Shown here: piece after piece, positions 36,940 to 49,932 of the stretch
How the letters are laid out: each line of letters begins with the position of its first letter
Numbering within the stretch: the first letter of the stretch is position 1
DNA from: Henckelia pumila
Lineage: Eukaryota > Streptophyta > Magnoliopsida > Lamiales > Gesneriaceae
DNA length: 64,000 nucleotides
Assembly (NCBI RefSeq): GCF_033568475.1
Contig: NC_133123.1
Location: forward strand, 16,726,622 to 16,790,621
Direction of reading: 5' to 3'
Program-made: the position numbers and the translations under genes
Notes under the pieces: model-generated
Seen by the model: the letters and a program-made list of their open reading frames with translations, nothing else
The model's database searches: none
What the model was told of the DNA's origin: nothing

Positions 36940-39900
36940 ATGACAATGGAATCCTTGGCCGATGCTTCGGCGGCGATATCGCCGTACGAGGCGTTGCTCC
37001 GGGCGGCTATATCAGTGCCAATTTCTCACTATTTTTGGGGATTTTTCTTGATCGTGATAGTATTTCTGTATATATTTTTGGAGATTCATGTACTCCAAGA
37101 TTTGTTCTCCGGATTCAAGGGTCAGCCCGTGACTTTAACTTTCAATCCTTTATCAGAAGTCTACCACGATGTAGTTTCCAAGTGTCGGATTCTTCATGGA
37201 AGGTACTCTACACAATTGGTTGCATTTCAATCCGAATCCTGCGTATTGATTGAGCCTCTAACTCGTTTTTTCGAGTTTAGTTTTCATTTGCCGGTTTATT
37301 GATTCTGAAGTAATATTTTTGTTTGAATTTTTTCCCCATGTGGATGATTGTGAACAGGTATTTATCGACTCCATGGTTGTGTAGTCCCCATCTGCAGACT
37401 CTGTTTATACATTATTTAGGGAATCCTCCCCTTGTCAATTATAGAAGGTGAGGTTTGGTTCATGAATTTTCAGTTTTTTAAACTGATTAAATCACTTGGT
37501 TTTCGAAGGGAAGCATTCTGTTTTTTGGTTATAATTACACGAGTTTTGGCAAGGAATTCATTGCAGTATCGAATAGATCAGCATATTTTTTAAACGAAGT
37601 AGTACTAATCTGATGCAGTGTCCAGACAGCTTTTTATTACTTCTGATGGTGGAACTATTGCTTTGGATTGGGTGACGAATCCTGAAGGTATCGTTCTCTT
37701 GCTTGGTCAACTTTGATTGCTGTCGTATGAAGTGTCTGGCTTTTCCAAATGCACATTGTTTGCTGAAAGAAAATGCCATTCATTATATTAGATTGAGCTC
37801 ATATGAGCTTAAACTCTATTCCCAAAAGGATTTAAAATGAACTTATGATTTCTGGTGTACTGTTGAAACTTACAACTTTCTTACGACTCGTTTGATAATT
37901 AGGATGTAATATAGATATCCAGAAGAACATGAGAAAAGTCTACCCTAGATGGCTACAGCAAGCATTGACCTTTGGTTTAACCTTATTAGGTTCTCTAACC
38001 AACAGAACAAAGATTTATTTAACTCTGGCTATTGGTATTGAAGTAATTTCTCAAAGTTTAGTTCATAGTCTCCTTGTTTTAGATGATTCAAGATAAGGAC
38101 TTTCGATCTAAACTGCTTGAGTGCACTTTTATCAGACTTCAAGTGAGACCATATTCTTACCTACAATTGATTTCAGTGGTTTTATGTACTTCATCAATTA
38201 ATAGGCTGCATCAGACTTTAAAGATGCTATTAGATCAATAGATCACTTACATTTTCTGACATCCCAATAAAATATATATTTCCACTAGTTAAAGTTTTTG
38301 GATTTTGTGTATTGCATATATCACATCCCAGTTACAAAAAATTTAAAATAATGTTGTCATTTCCTCTTTAGTTAAGAAACCAGTCATTCAAGAAAATAAC
38401 GAGGTGCAGCAAGACAATAAGAATCCCCTTATTATCATCATTCCAGGCTTAACAAGCGATTCAGGTTCTGCTGTAAGTTATTTAGCTTTTTATATAACCT
38501 TTGTGTTATGTTCTATTTGCTTGAATAAATTATGTTTATAATCCGAAAATTGAAACCTCGTTTGCTTTTCTTATTTTGCTTTCCTCACAAAACCATGATG
38601 CCAGTTTCTAAGTTTACTTTGTCACAGAGAAAAAAGTTTCTTTGTAGGTCTATTCGTTTTCATCTTTAATTAGAGAGGAAAAATAGCATTTTTGCAGATT
38701 TAGGTGGGATCCCCATTTATTCTGTATCTTCTGTTTTCCTGACATATAGTATGTCAATGTACAGTATGTCAAACATTTGGCTTTCAAGATGGTTAAGCAT
38801 GGTTGGGATGTTGTTGTGGCCAATCACAGAGGACTTGGGGGTGTATCAATAACTGTGAGTATACATCCTAGTAATCGTTTCAACTAATATTTGATACAAT
38901 TGACTTTGGATAAGGATATCCTAATTAAGTGTGAGTTTTGTGAAGTTTTTTCAACTGCTGTTGGTACATTTTGTTTGATTGAGATCTTCAAACTACTAGT
39001 GTTGCATGTTTTGTGTTTTTTGATAAGAAACAATATTATATTAGTTACGGGAAAGCTATTAATTACAATAGGCAGATTAGTGATTTGCTAACAACAAAAG
39101 TTTAAGCATGATCCTACTCATATCAACAATAGACAAAAGCCCAATCTCTTAATAAATATGAGATTGAGACATTCTCAAACTCTACATGAGACCCAATTCA
39201 AGTAGATATTTGAATTTTGATCTTTTCCCAGCACTCGTCAATCGACTCTTCAATGCTGTCGATTATTATTCTATTCCTCTCCTACCACACGGACCAACAT
39301 ATGCCATGAACCAACACTATCCAAAAAATTCTGCCCTTCTTGCCAAGAAGATGTCCAAGATCTGTAGCGAATAATTCTTGCGTTGATCTTGGAACCACCC
39401 AAACCAACCTCATCTATGCCAAAGCTCTAGCCCAAAACCCACTTGTAAAAGTACAATGAATCAACATGTGGTCCTACGCCTCCCACGCTTTCCGACACAG
39501 CACACAACAACTTGGGCACAGAGCACATGTGGGCCACCTCTTTTGCATCATCTCCGAAGTCGGCAACTATTGTTGCATGATTAGTTGAACCGGCAAATAT
39601 TATGTATGGAATAGGAGTAAGATGCAAAGGAACGAAGATGATGGAACAACTCTATCTAATTCTCTAGTGTGTACACCATTGAAGCTGATTTTGGGCAGAT
39701 TAACAAATTTAATTCGAAAGGAAATTGCGTCTAAAACTATCACTCCTATTCCTCTATATGCTCGACTTTGCATTAGTGAATTTATATTCTACTAGTGTTC
39801 CAAGATTTACTTGTGACATTGAAACTGCTATAAATTACTTTCGCAGTCTGATTGCTTCTATAGTGCTGGGTGGACAGAGGATGTACGAAAAATTATTGAC

Positions 39901-42900
39901 CATCTCCATTGTAAATTCCCTGAAGCTCCTCTATTTGTCATTGGCACAAGCATTGGTGCTAATATTCTGGTATGAGAATTCATCATAATTTATTAAATTT
40001 CCTGGTTAAGAAGCATTCATTGTGTCACTTCTATAATTCTCTCATTTTGGTCATGATATTACAAGATTGTGAAAGTAGAGAACTTGAAATTTGGAAATAT
40101 GGCTGCAGATTGTTGGCTATCTAGAGGTTCTTAGATTAGAATGATTGGTATACATTCTAGATGCTTGTCATGCTTAGATTGGAATACTAATTAGTACACA
40201 TTCTGAATATTTTTGCAATACAACCACCAGGGTACCCAGTTTAGTTCTTTCTTAGGTCTCTGTCTAATTTTTGGCTTCAGGTTTGAGGTGGACGCTGGTC
40301 AGCGAGATTCATCTTCATGCATGTTCATATTTTTCCTTTGTTTCGGATTGATGTTTCAGGTCAAATGTCTTGGCGAGATTGTAGGTTACTGTCCCAATTA
40401 TTGGAGATTCATCATTATGCATGTTCATATTTTTGCCTTTGTTTCGAGTTCATGTTTCAGGTTAAATATCTTGGCGAGGATGGGGTTAATGTCCCAATTA
40501 TTGGAGCAGCAGCCATCTGTTCTCCTTGGGATCCCCTGGTTGGTGCCTTTCAAATTTCTTTTTCTGCTACCATTTCCTCGAGTTGGAAGTTGGATCCACG
40601 AAAGTAACTTTTGAATGAGAATATCCATCATCAATAGATATTCCAGATATTATTTCCCTTTTTCAAATCTCTGTAACAAATTTTACTTTTTATTTTTGTC
40701 TTCTAACTTTTTAAAAATTAGGTTGGTTATACGAGAACATTTGAAAAAAATTTATTTTCCCAAAGTTTGATTGTTCTCACCCTGGAATCTAGACTTGATT
40801 AGAATTTTATTTGCACCCCTTGTTAAGCTTAAAACAATTTCCCCTTTATTGTGTACCCATAACTATATTACATTTAGGCAGTTTTCGACAGAGCTAATTG
40901 GAAAAGTTAGATGCCCCCCTCTAACAACTGCTTTCTTGGTTGGCTTGTATAGTGCATTATTTGGTGCTCTTACAGATCTATTTCCCAGATTTGTGACAGG
41001 TTTATGAACCGGAGACTTGTACAAAGGTTGTACAATAAAGCTTTGGCCATCGGCTTGAAAGATTACGCAGATTTGTGAGTCTCTTGTACTTTCTTCAATT
41101 TTGTTTTTACATGCATTGAATGCTGCCCTGCATAAATAAAATTTTGTAGTTCGAGAATCACCAAATTCTCTTGACTTTTCCTTGACGTAGTCATTTAGGC
41201 AATTTGATTTAAACATCGAATTTTATAGGCACGAGGCTGTCCTATCTCGTCTGTCAAACTGGGAAGGTGTTAAAAAGGTAATGTATGTTCTTACGACTGA
41301 TTTATCATTTATGCACACCAGAAATTAGTCTAAAAATGATTTAAAGTTGCCTGTGATTTCAAACTTCATTTCGCATTTTAGGAACCATATGCTACCTTTT
41401 TTAGACTGAGATTTTAATGCCTGGCTTCCTTCAAGTTTCTATTTGACATGGTCGATCTTGTCAAGGAACTTTTCAGTGATATGTACTAGATGATTGTATG
41501 TGATCAAACTTGATGAAATTCTGCTCGTTGAATGTAATTTACTATTCTAATTTTCAGTCACTTTCGGTTCGGGACTTTGATGATTGTGCAACTCGAGTTC
41601 TTGGAAATTTTGAGGTAATGGTGCTTGTCTTCTTCCTCCACATCTCTGATGTTCAATGACTGGCTCATTTCTTTTTCAGACAGTGGATACGTATTACAGG
41701 CGTTGTGCCAGTGCTAATTACGTGGGAAGTGTTGCGGTACCCCTTCTCTGCATTAGCTCTTTAGATGATCCAGTTTGTACAAGTGAAGCAATTCCATGGG
41801 ATGAGTGCCGGTATGTAGTTTACATGAGAACTTTTATCTATTGGTAGTAAGATGGGATCAAATTTTTCGAGTTATTTTGAAGTCTGTCAAGTGATTGTGA
41901 TTATTTGAATCACCCATCTTAGATGCATCAGTCATTCCAGAAACGCTAACGTTAAACCTAGTTCGAGTTGTTATTTTAAGTCCTGAAGCCAATGTTTTCT
42001 CTTACGTTTTCCGTACACGAGCTTGGTGTTTTCAGATATGTTACTAATTAGGAGATTCTGGTTTTAACTGAGAATGAGAGATAGTTATAACTGAACCGGC
42101 ATTTATGAAGCAAAGTAAAACAGGATAAAGTCTGGACAGATAAAGGAAAAAAAACAGATGCCTTACCACTGTGACAAGAAATATCAGAGACAAATTTCTC
42201 AATAAGGAAGATTGTATTGCTGGCAACTTTAAGGATACAGGTTTCATAGTTGCTTTCATCTAGGAAATCTTGTATTGGAATGAACCACTGTTTTGCTAGC
42301 ATTCACTTTGTTTTTCTGGCAGTAAAGTGAATGTATTTCATAGTGTTTAACATAGTCCTTGAGTTTAATTTCATGGAAAAGGTTGTCCCTAAGCAGATGG
42401 TAGTGTTCTACTAGTATATTTATGGTTTTCTGTTATTTTATTTGTTGAGAAGGGTTGTGGTTGTAAAAATAAATCATCAAATAATGAAATTTTCAGGTTA
42501 AATAGTAATATAGTCTTGGCTACCACACAGCATGGTGGACACTTGCCATACTTTGAAGGGTTAGCAGCAAAAAGTGTCTGGTAAGCAATGCTCTCATACT
42601 GTAATTTGGCATTATAATGAATTTAACGCTGGAATTTACGTTTATTATTCTATATCCCCAGCTTCATCTTTTTTCTCTTTGCGAAATCAGTGTTACCTAT
42701 TTTGCAGTCGACGTTTGCTGTGAGTGCCTTTCTTTAAGTCCGTTTTGCATGTATTTGGACCGACATAAAAACACATAGTACAGTGGGATGTGGCACATAC
42801 ATATACATAATAATGTGAAAGAAACCAGAATGTTGTAGCATGAAATATTTTATGAAAAAAATTCACCAAACGCAATTTCATCGATTTCTCTCGTAGGTGG

Positions 42901-43867
42901 GTGAGGGCTGTTGAGGAATTTTTCAGTGTTCTACAATCCAGCCCACTGAGCCATCGCAAAAAACAGGTAACACCAACATTAGCTAATTAATGTCCTAGAA
43001 AAGATTATCTTTTTCAGCTTTTTTGCTTGACATTGAATATTCTGGTAGGCTACCAGCAGCTTAATACCAATGCTTTCTCAATAAGGATTATGATTGTGAT
43101 CCAAATGCAAGATCGAGAGAAGGAACCAATTCCTTGCACTATCGCAGGCTTTTGTCTTTGATTTATTGTAGCTAGTTGAAAAGACATTGTAGAAACTACT
43201 CCAAATGCAAGATCGAGAGAAGGAACCAATTCCTTGCACTATCGCATGCTTTTGTCTTTGATTTATTGTAGCTAGTTGAAAAAACATTGTAGAAACTACA
43301 CATCTTAAACGTGTTAAGTATATATTTATATAAGTTAATACTTGAGCACTTTGATGGTCCATCATAGACACTTGTACATCTCCCATCTCATTATTAAACA
43401 TGCTATTACCATTCTGCCACAAATTGTAGCATCAGATTTTACAGACCCCTGAACTTTTACAACTTGTGCAGATGCCAGATTCTTCCTTCAACAATCCTAT
43501 TCAATCAACAATCGACCATGCCCCATATGTACATGTCACGGAGGATGGCATCGTTACTGCCGTAGGCAATGAAGTTGATTCAGGAGTTACACGTCTAGAG
43601 AACACGGATCAAAACAAGATTCAAGATACGTTATTTGTAGAAGGAAAGCAAACTCCGGAGCTCGGCCAGGCTCGGCGCCTGGACACGGAACACGTTGGTC
43701 CTGTCAAGAAATCACTGTATCAGATTTCTCGCCAGAACCGGAAATCTCTGTGGCTGCTTGGATACATAGCAATCATCACCACTTGGCCACTTGTGGGCTC
43801 AGCTCTTGCAATCTTCTTCAGGAAAAAGTTTCAGAATCGACTCTCCTTATCATCGTTTCGACGGTAA
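36940..43867 (+). CDS. EMB8-like alpha/beta hydrolase, membrane-anchored
   Basis: Fourteen exons: 36940-37202, 37358-37447, 37626-37687, 38372-38472, 38765-38854, 39847-39969, 40461-40538, 40989-41074, 41229-41277, 41558-41614, 41680-41810, 42497-42580, 42897-42966 and 43472-43867. All are GT-AG and in frame, giving 559 residues. One membrane segment lies near residues 32-53 (FFLIVIVFLYIFL). The ABHD1/2/3-type hydrolase core follows. The nucleophile is Ser in GTSIG (exon 6), the acid Asp in SSLDDPV (exon 11) and the base His in QHGGHLPYF (exon 12); ANHRGLGG (exon 5) fits the oxyanion region. A Gly/Trp-rich hydrophobic segment (LLGYIAIITTWPLVGSA) stands near the C-terminus. Animal relatives act on lipids; the plant substrate is unknown. 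The stop lies inside a donor-like GGTAAGA, so a further 3' exon is possible. Confidence 0.88.
39004..39788 (-). mobile_element. 5'-truncated LINE in intron 5 of the hydrolase gene
   Basis: An 11-base duplication CTACTAGTGTT stands at 38993-39003 and 39789-39799. Just inside the first is a T run (about 39014-39021), the poly(A) tail seen from the other strand, followed by a LINE-like 3' end (complement TAATATAATATTGTTTCTTATC). A Trp/Cys-containing remnant on the minus strand near 39430-39560 could be the zinc-binding tail of a plant L1 reverse transcriptase. It lies antisense to the gene. Confidence 0.75.
40305..40505 (+). repeat. Tandem duplication covering the start of hydrolase exon 7
   Basis: Two units of about 101 bases (40305-40404 and 40405-40505) each contain a pyrimidine tract, an acceptor TTTCAG, and the first 40-odd bases of exon 7. 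Only the second copy leads into the conserved KYLGEDGVNVPIIGAA frame. The first is a diverged decoy (acceptor at 40359). Confidence 0.85.
43101..43298. repeat. Recent 100-base tandem duplication in hydrolase intron 13
   Basis: Units begin CCAAATGCAAGATCGAGAG at 43101 and 43201 and differ at about two positions, so the duplication is recent. Confidence 0.9.
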
Positions 43868-44652
43868 GACTTACACTCCCAACCTTCGTGGTCCAAAATG
43901 TATCAGTTCCAAACGCGATTTCACTCGTTTTCTGTAAGCGTAAGTGAGCCACACAGATTATTTAGAAACATTGTATGAGTTAATCGTTCTCATTTAGCTT
44001 ACATAAAAACGATACGACAATAGAGTTAGGGCAAGTCTATCTACTTATAGTATCGTACAATAACGTGAATCCATGGACTCATGTAGTAGATGGAAATAAT
44101 AATAAATTTTTTTTTTTTCGTTTTTGTCTTTGAGTCTGTGACACCGTTTGGCTTGCTCTTGATTCATGCAAATCTTCACCAACCCCAAAATCAAAGCAAG
44201 AAAAACATAAGTTAGAAACAAGTAATAATTATAATCATAATAATAGCTTTTAATAATCAACAATATGATGTTTAAGTCACAAAAGGAAAGAAAACAATGA
44301 CACGAGATCAAAACTTGCTGCATAAAGTATCACAGTTTTTGTGTCAACTAAACTGCACCAACCAAGAAAATCACTTGCAATTTTAAAACGCCGGCAATGA
44401 GACCAACCAATCTCTTCCTTTGATCCTAATGCACACGGATTTCTTCATATCAGAACTAATGCTACATGCAAAAACCAAGCAAGTGGTAAGGTTGAACGAA
44501 GACTACCTCGTACCAATGTTTAAGGTACACAACTAGAGATGGTACAAGTAACATCTTCCCTTACTTGAAAGAGAAGTAAACCAAATGATCAAGCGAGTAA
44601 AAATGACAGCAATTTGCCACGAGGATATAATACCTAAGCTGGAACCTAGGAT
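43868..44652. other. 3' flanks of two converging genes
   Basis: Holds the 3' UTR of the hydrolase gene (plus) and of the CCDC47-type gene (minus). No separate gene was recognised. Confidence 0.5.
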
Positions 44653-47600
44653 CTAACCAGCCCTACTCATCTTGATCTTCGGCATGGCTTTCTTCATTTG
44701 GCGAGCATGATCTTTTGCCTCCTTCTTCCGAAGAGCCTCAGCACTTAGCTTTGCTTCAGCCTCCTCCAACTTCTTTCTTTGGTCGGCTTTCTTTTTCTGT
44801 AACGCTTCTTGCCTGGCATTCTGAATCTCTTTATGAATCTCTTGGGCAACTTTGGCCCTAGCTACTTCTGTTTTAGATCGAGCCTGAAACACGCAAGTTT
44901 GCAGTTCAGAAAGTGAACGGCTACATCATAATGCTTAAATGTTCCAAGTGTAGATGGATAATTATACATACATGTGAGCTGAGCTTGTATCGGCCAACTA
45001 GATCAATGTAATAGGGAACAAGTGCTACCAAACGACTCATGTCAGCCATATGATTAGCATCAGGAAGAGCAAACTTAAACACCAGCATCTTCTTGCTTGA
45101 GCCAATCAGTTGATCAGAAAAATACATCGAGATGAATAACTTGCCGAATTTCTCAAAAGCCTTCTCACCAAAAACCTACAGAAATCCCAAAAAACTAAAA
45201 GAATATTATGACATATCCACAAGGAAAAACAGGGTAAAGTTGTCAAAAGAACACTGAATTCTTTTTTTATAATGACGAAAAAACTCGAAATTCTTTGTAA
45301 ACTAGACAGAGAAATAAACAAAATATAGAGCTTATTTCAGGTAATGGATCGATGTCAATGTGACTGATCAAGCACCAAGTCCAGAGAATGAAGGTGATTA
45401 AGCAGAATGTGACGCTGGAGTTTAATGCAAGGTCTGGAATGCACGAGATGTCAACTGGCAAACAAAGTCTGTAGAGGAAGGGAGAAAGAGAATCAAACCA
45501 ATTCAATTTGCTCTGTCCACTCAACAGTTCCATAACAGTTTAAAATTTTGGTTTTCCAAACTTGGCATGAATTCGGTCATGCACGTTTTTCAATCCCCGA
45601 AATTTAAACTACAGTATCTCCTCCCCATTCATCCTAAACTAAATAGTTTATCAAGAACAAAAGTTACAATTCAAAGTTCAAACCCAAAGAAAATGGCAAC
45701 TGATCCGGTGATTCCCCACAGGCTTACACAAGATAAGACCATTATATAGCTATAACAGGAGCAGAATAAAATCCATAGTTCTCTAATACCCCTACTATAA
45801 AAGAGCTCAACATATGCCAATTTTTTCGAGTATTCAACTGGCAGTTCTGCATCCACAGGAGGCTCCCAGCAGTTTCCACCTCACGCAGATGATATACAGT
45901 AAGACATACCAAACTGCAGTTGACTTCGCCTTTCGTCTCCAGCTTCTCACCAACTATGATTCCATTACATACCTTAAAAGGGTGTGTTGGAAGAGGAATA
46001 ATTTTTTTAAATCCGGTCGAGATTGAGATTTATGGATGAATTGCCAACATCTCAACCAGGCAGCATATATACATAGAACTAGCTAGTAAGACCACCAATA
46101 ACATCAAAATACAGAAGAATACAACGCATCTTTAACCAAACGGTCCAAACCTCTTTTGTGGTGCTTCATAAGCATATCTACATCAAGGATAATCACAGAT
46201 TCTACAACCCGAAGTTCAAACAGGCACAGCAAACCCAAAATTCATTATGTGAAGCTTGAAATGGGATCCAATGAATCCAACCAAAAAAAAAGAAACATAC
46301 AAATTAAAGAAATATTTAAAAAGTTTGGGATTTCAAGCACTAGAAGAACAACGTTTTAGAGCTAATTTTCACATGGAGAAGATTGATTTGTTAACTAAAC
46401 TTGTGCCCAACAACTCTTAGTCCAAACAAATCGTAACAATTTCCCCAGCGAGTATTGTATTCCCACTACAAATTCATTTTAGTTGTCAGATTTCACCCAC
46501 AAAAAAAAAATAGCACACTCAAAAACAGTTCCACTCGTGAATTTCCTCAAAACCTTATAGGACCCTCATCTCAAGTACTCACTGAAATTGTATCTTATGG
46601 ACCTCCAAACTGTACAAGCACTAAAATCACAACTGTTCGAAAATTTCACCCGTTTAAAATCCTAGCAGGAAAACAGCAAACTGATCCCCGGAGTTGGAGG
46701 CATGAATCAGGGGTAACTCCAACGTATTTTGGGGGCGAACCATGCAAATACATATCAAACTTTACATTGTTTCAGTATTTCATTTTACACAAAGACATGC
46801 AGAAAAGGTAGCAAGCAAGATCATCGCATTACCTGATCCAGAACAACATCATTGATCAAATCCCCAGCAACCTCCTTCGACTCCGAAATAACTTGCAACT
46901 CCTCAGTTACCCACTTCTTCCCACTGGGAGGCGACACCAACCCAGCAAACCTCTGCAAGTCCTTCATCTCCTTCTGCATTGTCTTTGCCAACTTCTTCCT
47001 CGCCAAGGCAAAAAGCACATGATCCATAGCATCATCGTTCATATAAACCTCAAACGTGATCTCATCCTTGCAAGGCACAACCATATTATACAACTTTGAT
47101 ATCAAATCATGTCTACTCTTAAGCTCCATGGTGGCCAGCAATCCTGAGCAGAACCTCCTACCGCTAGCATAGAACTTAAATACATTATGCCCTTCCTGCA
47201 ACAAAAGGGGAGAGTCATCTGTCTCCCCCACTCCCAACAAGCTAAAGTTTTTCTCAAAAATCGAGTCCCTAGCCGCAAATTTACTCGCCCACGCCAACGC
47301 CAGGTTCTCATTTTCTCTTTTTCCAGTAAAATAATTGATAGTAAACATGATCAAAAACGAAACACACGCAATCTCAACCGTATAATAACTCAACTTCTTC
47401 GGAAACTTCACATCCGATTTGTTGGAGTCCTCCGGGTGACCCAAATCCGAATCAGCGCCAGTAGAAGAAGACTCCGGTTTCACTTCACTCTCCTGCGGCG
47501 GAACCAAATCCTGAGGAATCCCTTCGAATTCATCTTCATCCCAGTACTCAAAGGACGACGACGTTGAAGGGGACTTCACGGAATTCGGACTAGGGTTGGT

Positions 47601-47900
47601 GTCTGGTTGAATCTGGGATTCAGGAGGGCCATGGTGGGACTCCGGAGTGGAAGTGGACAGGGAGATCGGCGGCGGTGGCGAACGAAGCGGAGGAACAACT
47701 TGGTCCCGATCGGAGTCTTCGAGTGCGAAATCGTCATCATCGGCGTCGAAGCCTTCGAAGTGGGGGTGGGCGGGGGCGGCGGAGAGGTGGTGGAGGAGGA
47801 GGGAGAAGATGGAGAGCAGCGCGAATAGATAGAGGAAGGCGTCGCCTCTGGGGCGGAGGAGAGAGAGCGGGGAGATGAAGAGAGATCTCGAATTCGCCAT
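44653..47900 (-). CDS. CCDC47: CCDC47-type ER membrane protein (DUF1682)
   Basis: Three exons read on the minus strand: 47900-46833, 45175-44972 and 44883-44653, all phase 0, giving 500 residues. The start is the first in-frame ATG (MANSRSLF); codons before it are not ATG. There is a signal peptide (LYLFALLSIFSLLLHHLSA), then a lumenal acidic stretch (DADDDDFALED) and a Pro/Ser-rich acidic linker. One membrane span follows (ACVSFLIMFTINYF, near residue 190). The cytosolic DUF1682 domain comes next (LALAWASKF, VYMNDDAMDHVLFALARKK, MSRLVALVPYYIDLVG). A Lys/Ala/Glu-rich coiled coil ends in KKAMPKIKMSRAG. In animals CCDC47 with Asterix forms the PAT complex, which helps insert multi-span proteins at the ER and affects ER calcium. 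The plant role is inferred by homology. Confidence 0.9.
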
Positions 47901-49075
47901 TGTTGGATTTTCTGTTCTCACACCAACAATAATTTGCCTTTTTCTTATGTTTCTGCTATAAGCATATTTATTATATCATACTGGTGATTTGAATTATATG
48001 TATATATATTTTTAGCATGATTTATATTATATATTACATTATTATAAATATTGATCATGTATCATACATCACAAAACTTCTGTATGACGATCTCAACAAC
48101 ACGAATCAATTTTATAAAATGGATATTCGAAACTCATGAAAAACTATTTCATTTCACACAAAAATTCATTAAACGTTAATTTTGTTAGATAGATTTCATA
48201 TTTGACCGGATTAGTTGAAAACAATATTATTTTTTATCATTCTAAATATAGACCAAATCGAACTTAGATTTGCAATAACTTCTCATGAAATTTATGTCAA
48301 AAAATATTACTTTTTGGTTATGTGAAACCGTCTTCCTTGTATCGTCCTTGCACTAATGATCTCGATTGATCGAATATTAGTATTAAACTACCATTTTCTG
48401 TACAATAAACTTTTGTGAATGTAGAAATATTTCTTTACTATCAAGTTATGTGTTTGTTTTTTCTATTTTTGTGAATTATGGAAATCAATAAATAGTTGGG
48501 TTCTCGCAAATGGTTGGTAGTTGGTACATAACATTAATGTAAACTGATTTCAGCAAAGAAATTTTGACAGGTAAATGACATTATTTGTTGGTTGGCACTC
48601 CATAAATTGATTTACCTTTTTCGACTCAAATTTGAGAGATCTTAATAAAAATTTGTTTGGATGCCTAAAAAATAAAATTTGAAATTGGATTTGAAATTGG
48701 ATTTGGATTTGGAATTGGAATTCATGGAATTCAAATTCCACTTTGGAAAAAAGTTAAAATACATATTGAAATTTGCTAGTATAAATTTTAGGAATGTGAT
48801 ATTTTTTTTTAAAAAAAATGTTTGAAAAACTTAAATTTATAAAGTTTATAAATTTATTATTAAAAATAATTTTATTATTTTTATAAACTCAAATCTCATG
48901 AAATCCCATGAAATCCGATCAATTTTGTAAGGATTTTAGTTAGTTAAATGAAATCACATCACATACCAACCTCGTTTTAAAATTTTATTTTTGCAAACAC
49001 CAAAACAGTATTTACAAATTCAAATCCCATCAAATCCCCTCCAAATTTTGTCCACCAAACACCAAAACAATGTGC
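47901..49075. other. Upstream region of CCDC47-type gene, AT-rich spacer
   Basis: The first about 100 bases must include the promoter of the minus-strand gene. The rest is AT-rich. An imperfect GAAATTGGATTTG repeat lies at 48678-48722. No gene was recognised. Confidence 0.5.
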
Positions 49076-49125
49076 ATATATATATATATATATAAGTTTT
49101 AAACTGCCCAACAATTCCTGCCCAC

Positions 49126-49210
49126 CTCGTTCCCGACCACTAAAATTCGATACCGGGTTTTAGTTGTTTTTTTTATTTTTCGCATCACTATTTTAGTGGT
49201 CGGGGACGAG
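49126..49210. mobile_element. Foldback element, AACCCGG-core type, with TA flanks
   Basis: CTCGTTCCCGACCACTAAAA pairs with the complement of TTTTAGTGGTCGGGGACGAG around a loop that contains ACCGGGTTTTAGT. TA runs stand at about 49075-49094 and 49241-49260. The right shoulder GGACAGCTGAAATTATATA is shared with the next such element (49550-49717), showing common ancestry. Confidence 0.7.
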
Positions 49211-49260
49211 TTGAGCATCATTGATTGGACAGCTGAAATTATATATATATATATATATAT

Positions 49261-49506
49261 AGAGTTTCTTTCAAGTGTCCACCTATCATGCCCACCAATG
49301 ATGTGACACTATTCTATTGGACCTACAATTTATCACATCTGGCACTTGAAAGAAACTCTAGCCCACCTATCATGCCCACCAATGATGTGTCACTATTTCT
49401 ATTGGATGTGATAAAGATGTGATAAATTATAGCTCCAATAGAATAGTGCCACATCATTGGTGGGCATGATAGTGGGCATGATAGGTGAGCACTTGAAAGA
49501 AACTCT
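49261..49506. mobile_element. Foldback element, GTGACAC-core type, between TA repeats
   Basis: AGAGTTTCTTTCAAGTG at the left edge pairs with CACTTGAAAGAAACTCT at the right. The arms extend through CACCTATCATGCCCACCAAT and GATGTGACACTATTCTATTGG, interrupted only by a short repeat of GGGCATGAT. A partial extra copy of the same arm lies in the middle (49342-49405). TA runs touch both ends. Confidence 0.75.
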
Positions 49507-49549
49507 ATATATATATATATATATATACAACATTTATATATAAATAAAA

Positions 49550-49712
49550 GAATTTTCAGCTGTCCAACCATGTTTCCCAACTTGGTCCGCGATCACTAAA
49601 ACCCGGTAGTGGGTTTTAATGATGCGCAAAAAAAAAACAAAAACCACTAAAACCCACTACCGGGTTTTAATGGTCGCGGACCAAGTGGGAAAACATGGTT
49701 GAACAGCTGAAA

Positions 49713-49717
<5 letters not shown>
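49550..49717. mobile_element. Foldback element, AACCCGG-core type
   Basis: It has nearly perfect arms of about 80 bases. The left arm has GAATTTTCAGCTGTCCAACC, TTGGTCCGCGATCACTAAAA and CCCGGTAGTGGGTTTTAATG. The right arm is its complement, and an A-rich loop near 49627-49642 separates them. A TA run follows at 49719-49756. Confidence 0.8.
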
Positions 49718-49760
<43 letters not shown>

Positions 49761-49762
49761 TT

Positions 49763-49924
49763 GTTATGCTGTTCACTTTCCGTGCCCACCACCATGCCCA
49801 CCTATGAGGTGACACTTATCCATTGGATGAACCATTTGTATATGATACATCTCATCCATTGGATGATTGCCACCTTATAGGTGGGCATAGAGGTGAGTAT
49901 GGGAGGTGGGCAGCATAGCATAAC
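49763..49924. mobile_element. Foldback element, GTGACAC-core type
   Basis: GTTATGCTGTTCAC pairs with the far end GCAGCATAGCATAAC, then GTGCCCACC and CATGCCCACCTATGAGGTG pair with their complements. The loop side holds ACACTTATCCATTGGATGA and its mirror. A TA run touches the left end; the right end meets the large inverted repeat. Confidence 0.75.
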
Positions 49925-49932
49925 TCCCATAA

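Noticed and set aside
39186-39627. Candidate small genes in the hydrolase intron
   Set aside because: They fall inside a LINE insertion bounded by an 11-base duplication.
40213-40460. Extra exon in the hydrolase gene
   Set aside because: It is a degenerate tandem copy of the exon 7 start that leads out of frame.
47607-47878. Gly/Arg/Glu-rich plus-strand open frames
   Set aside because: Antisense shadows of the first exon of the CCDC47-type gene.
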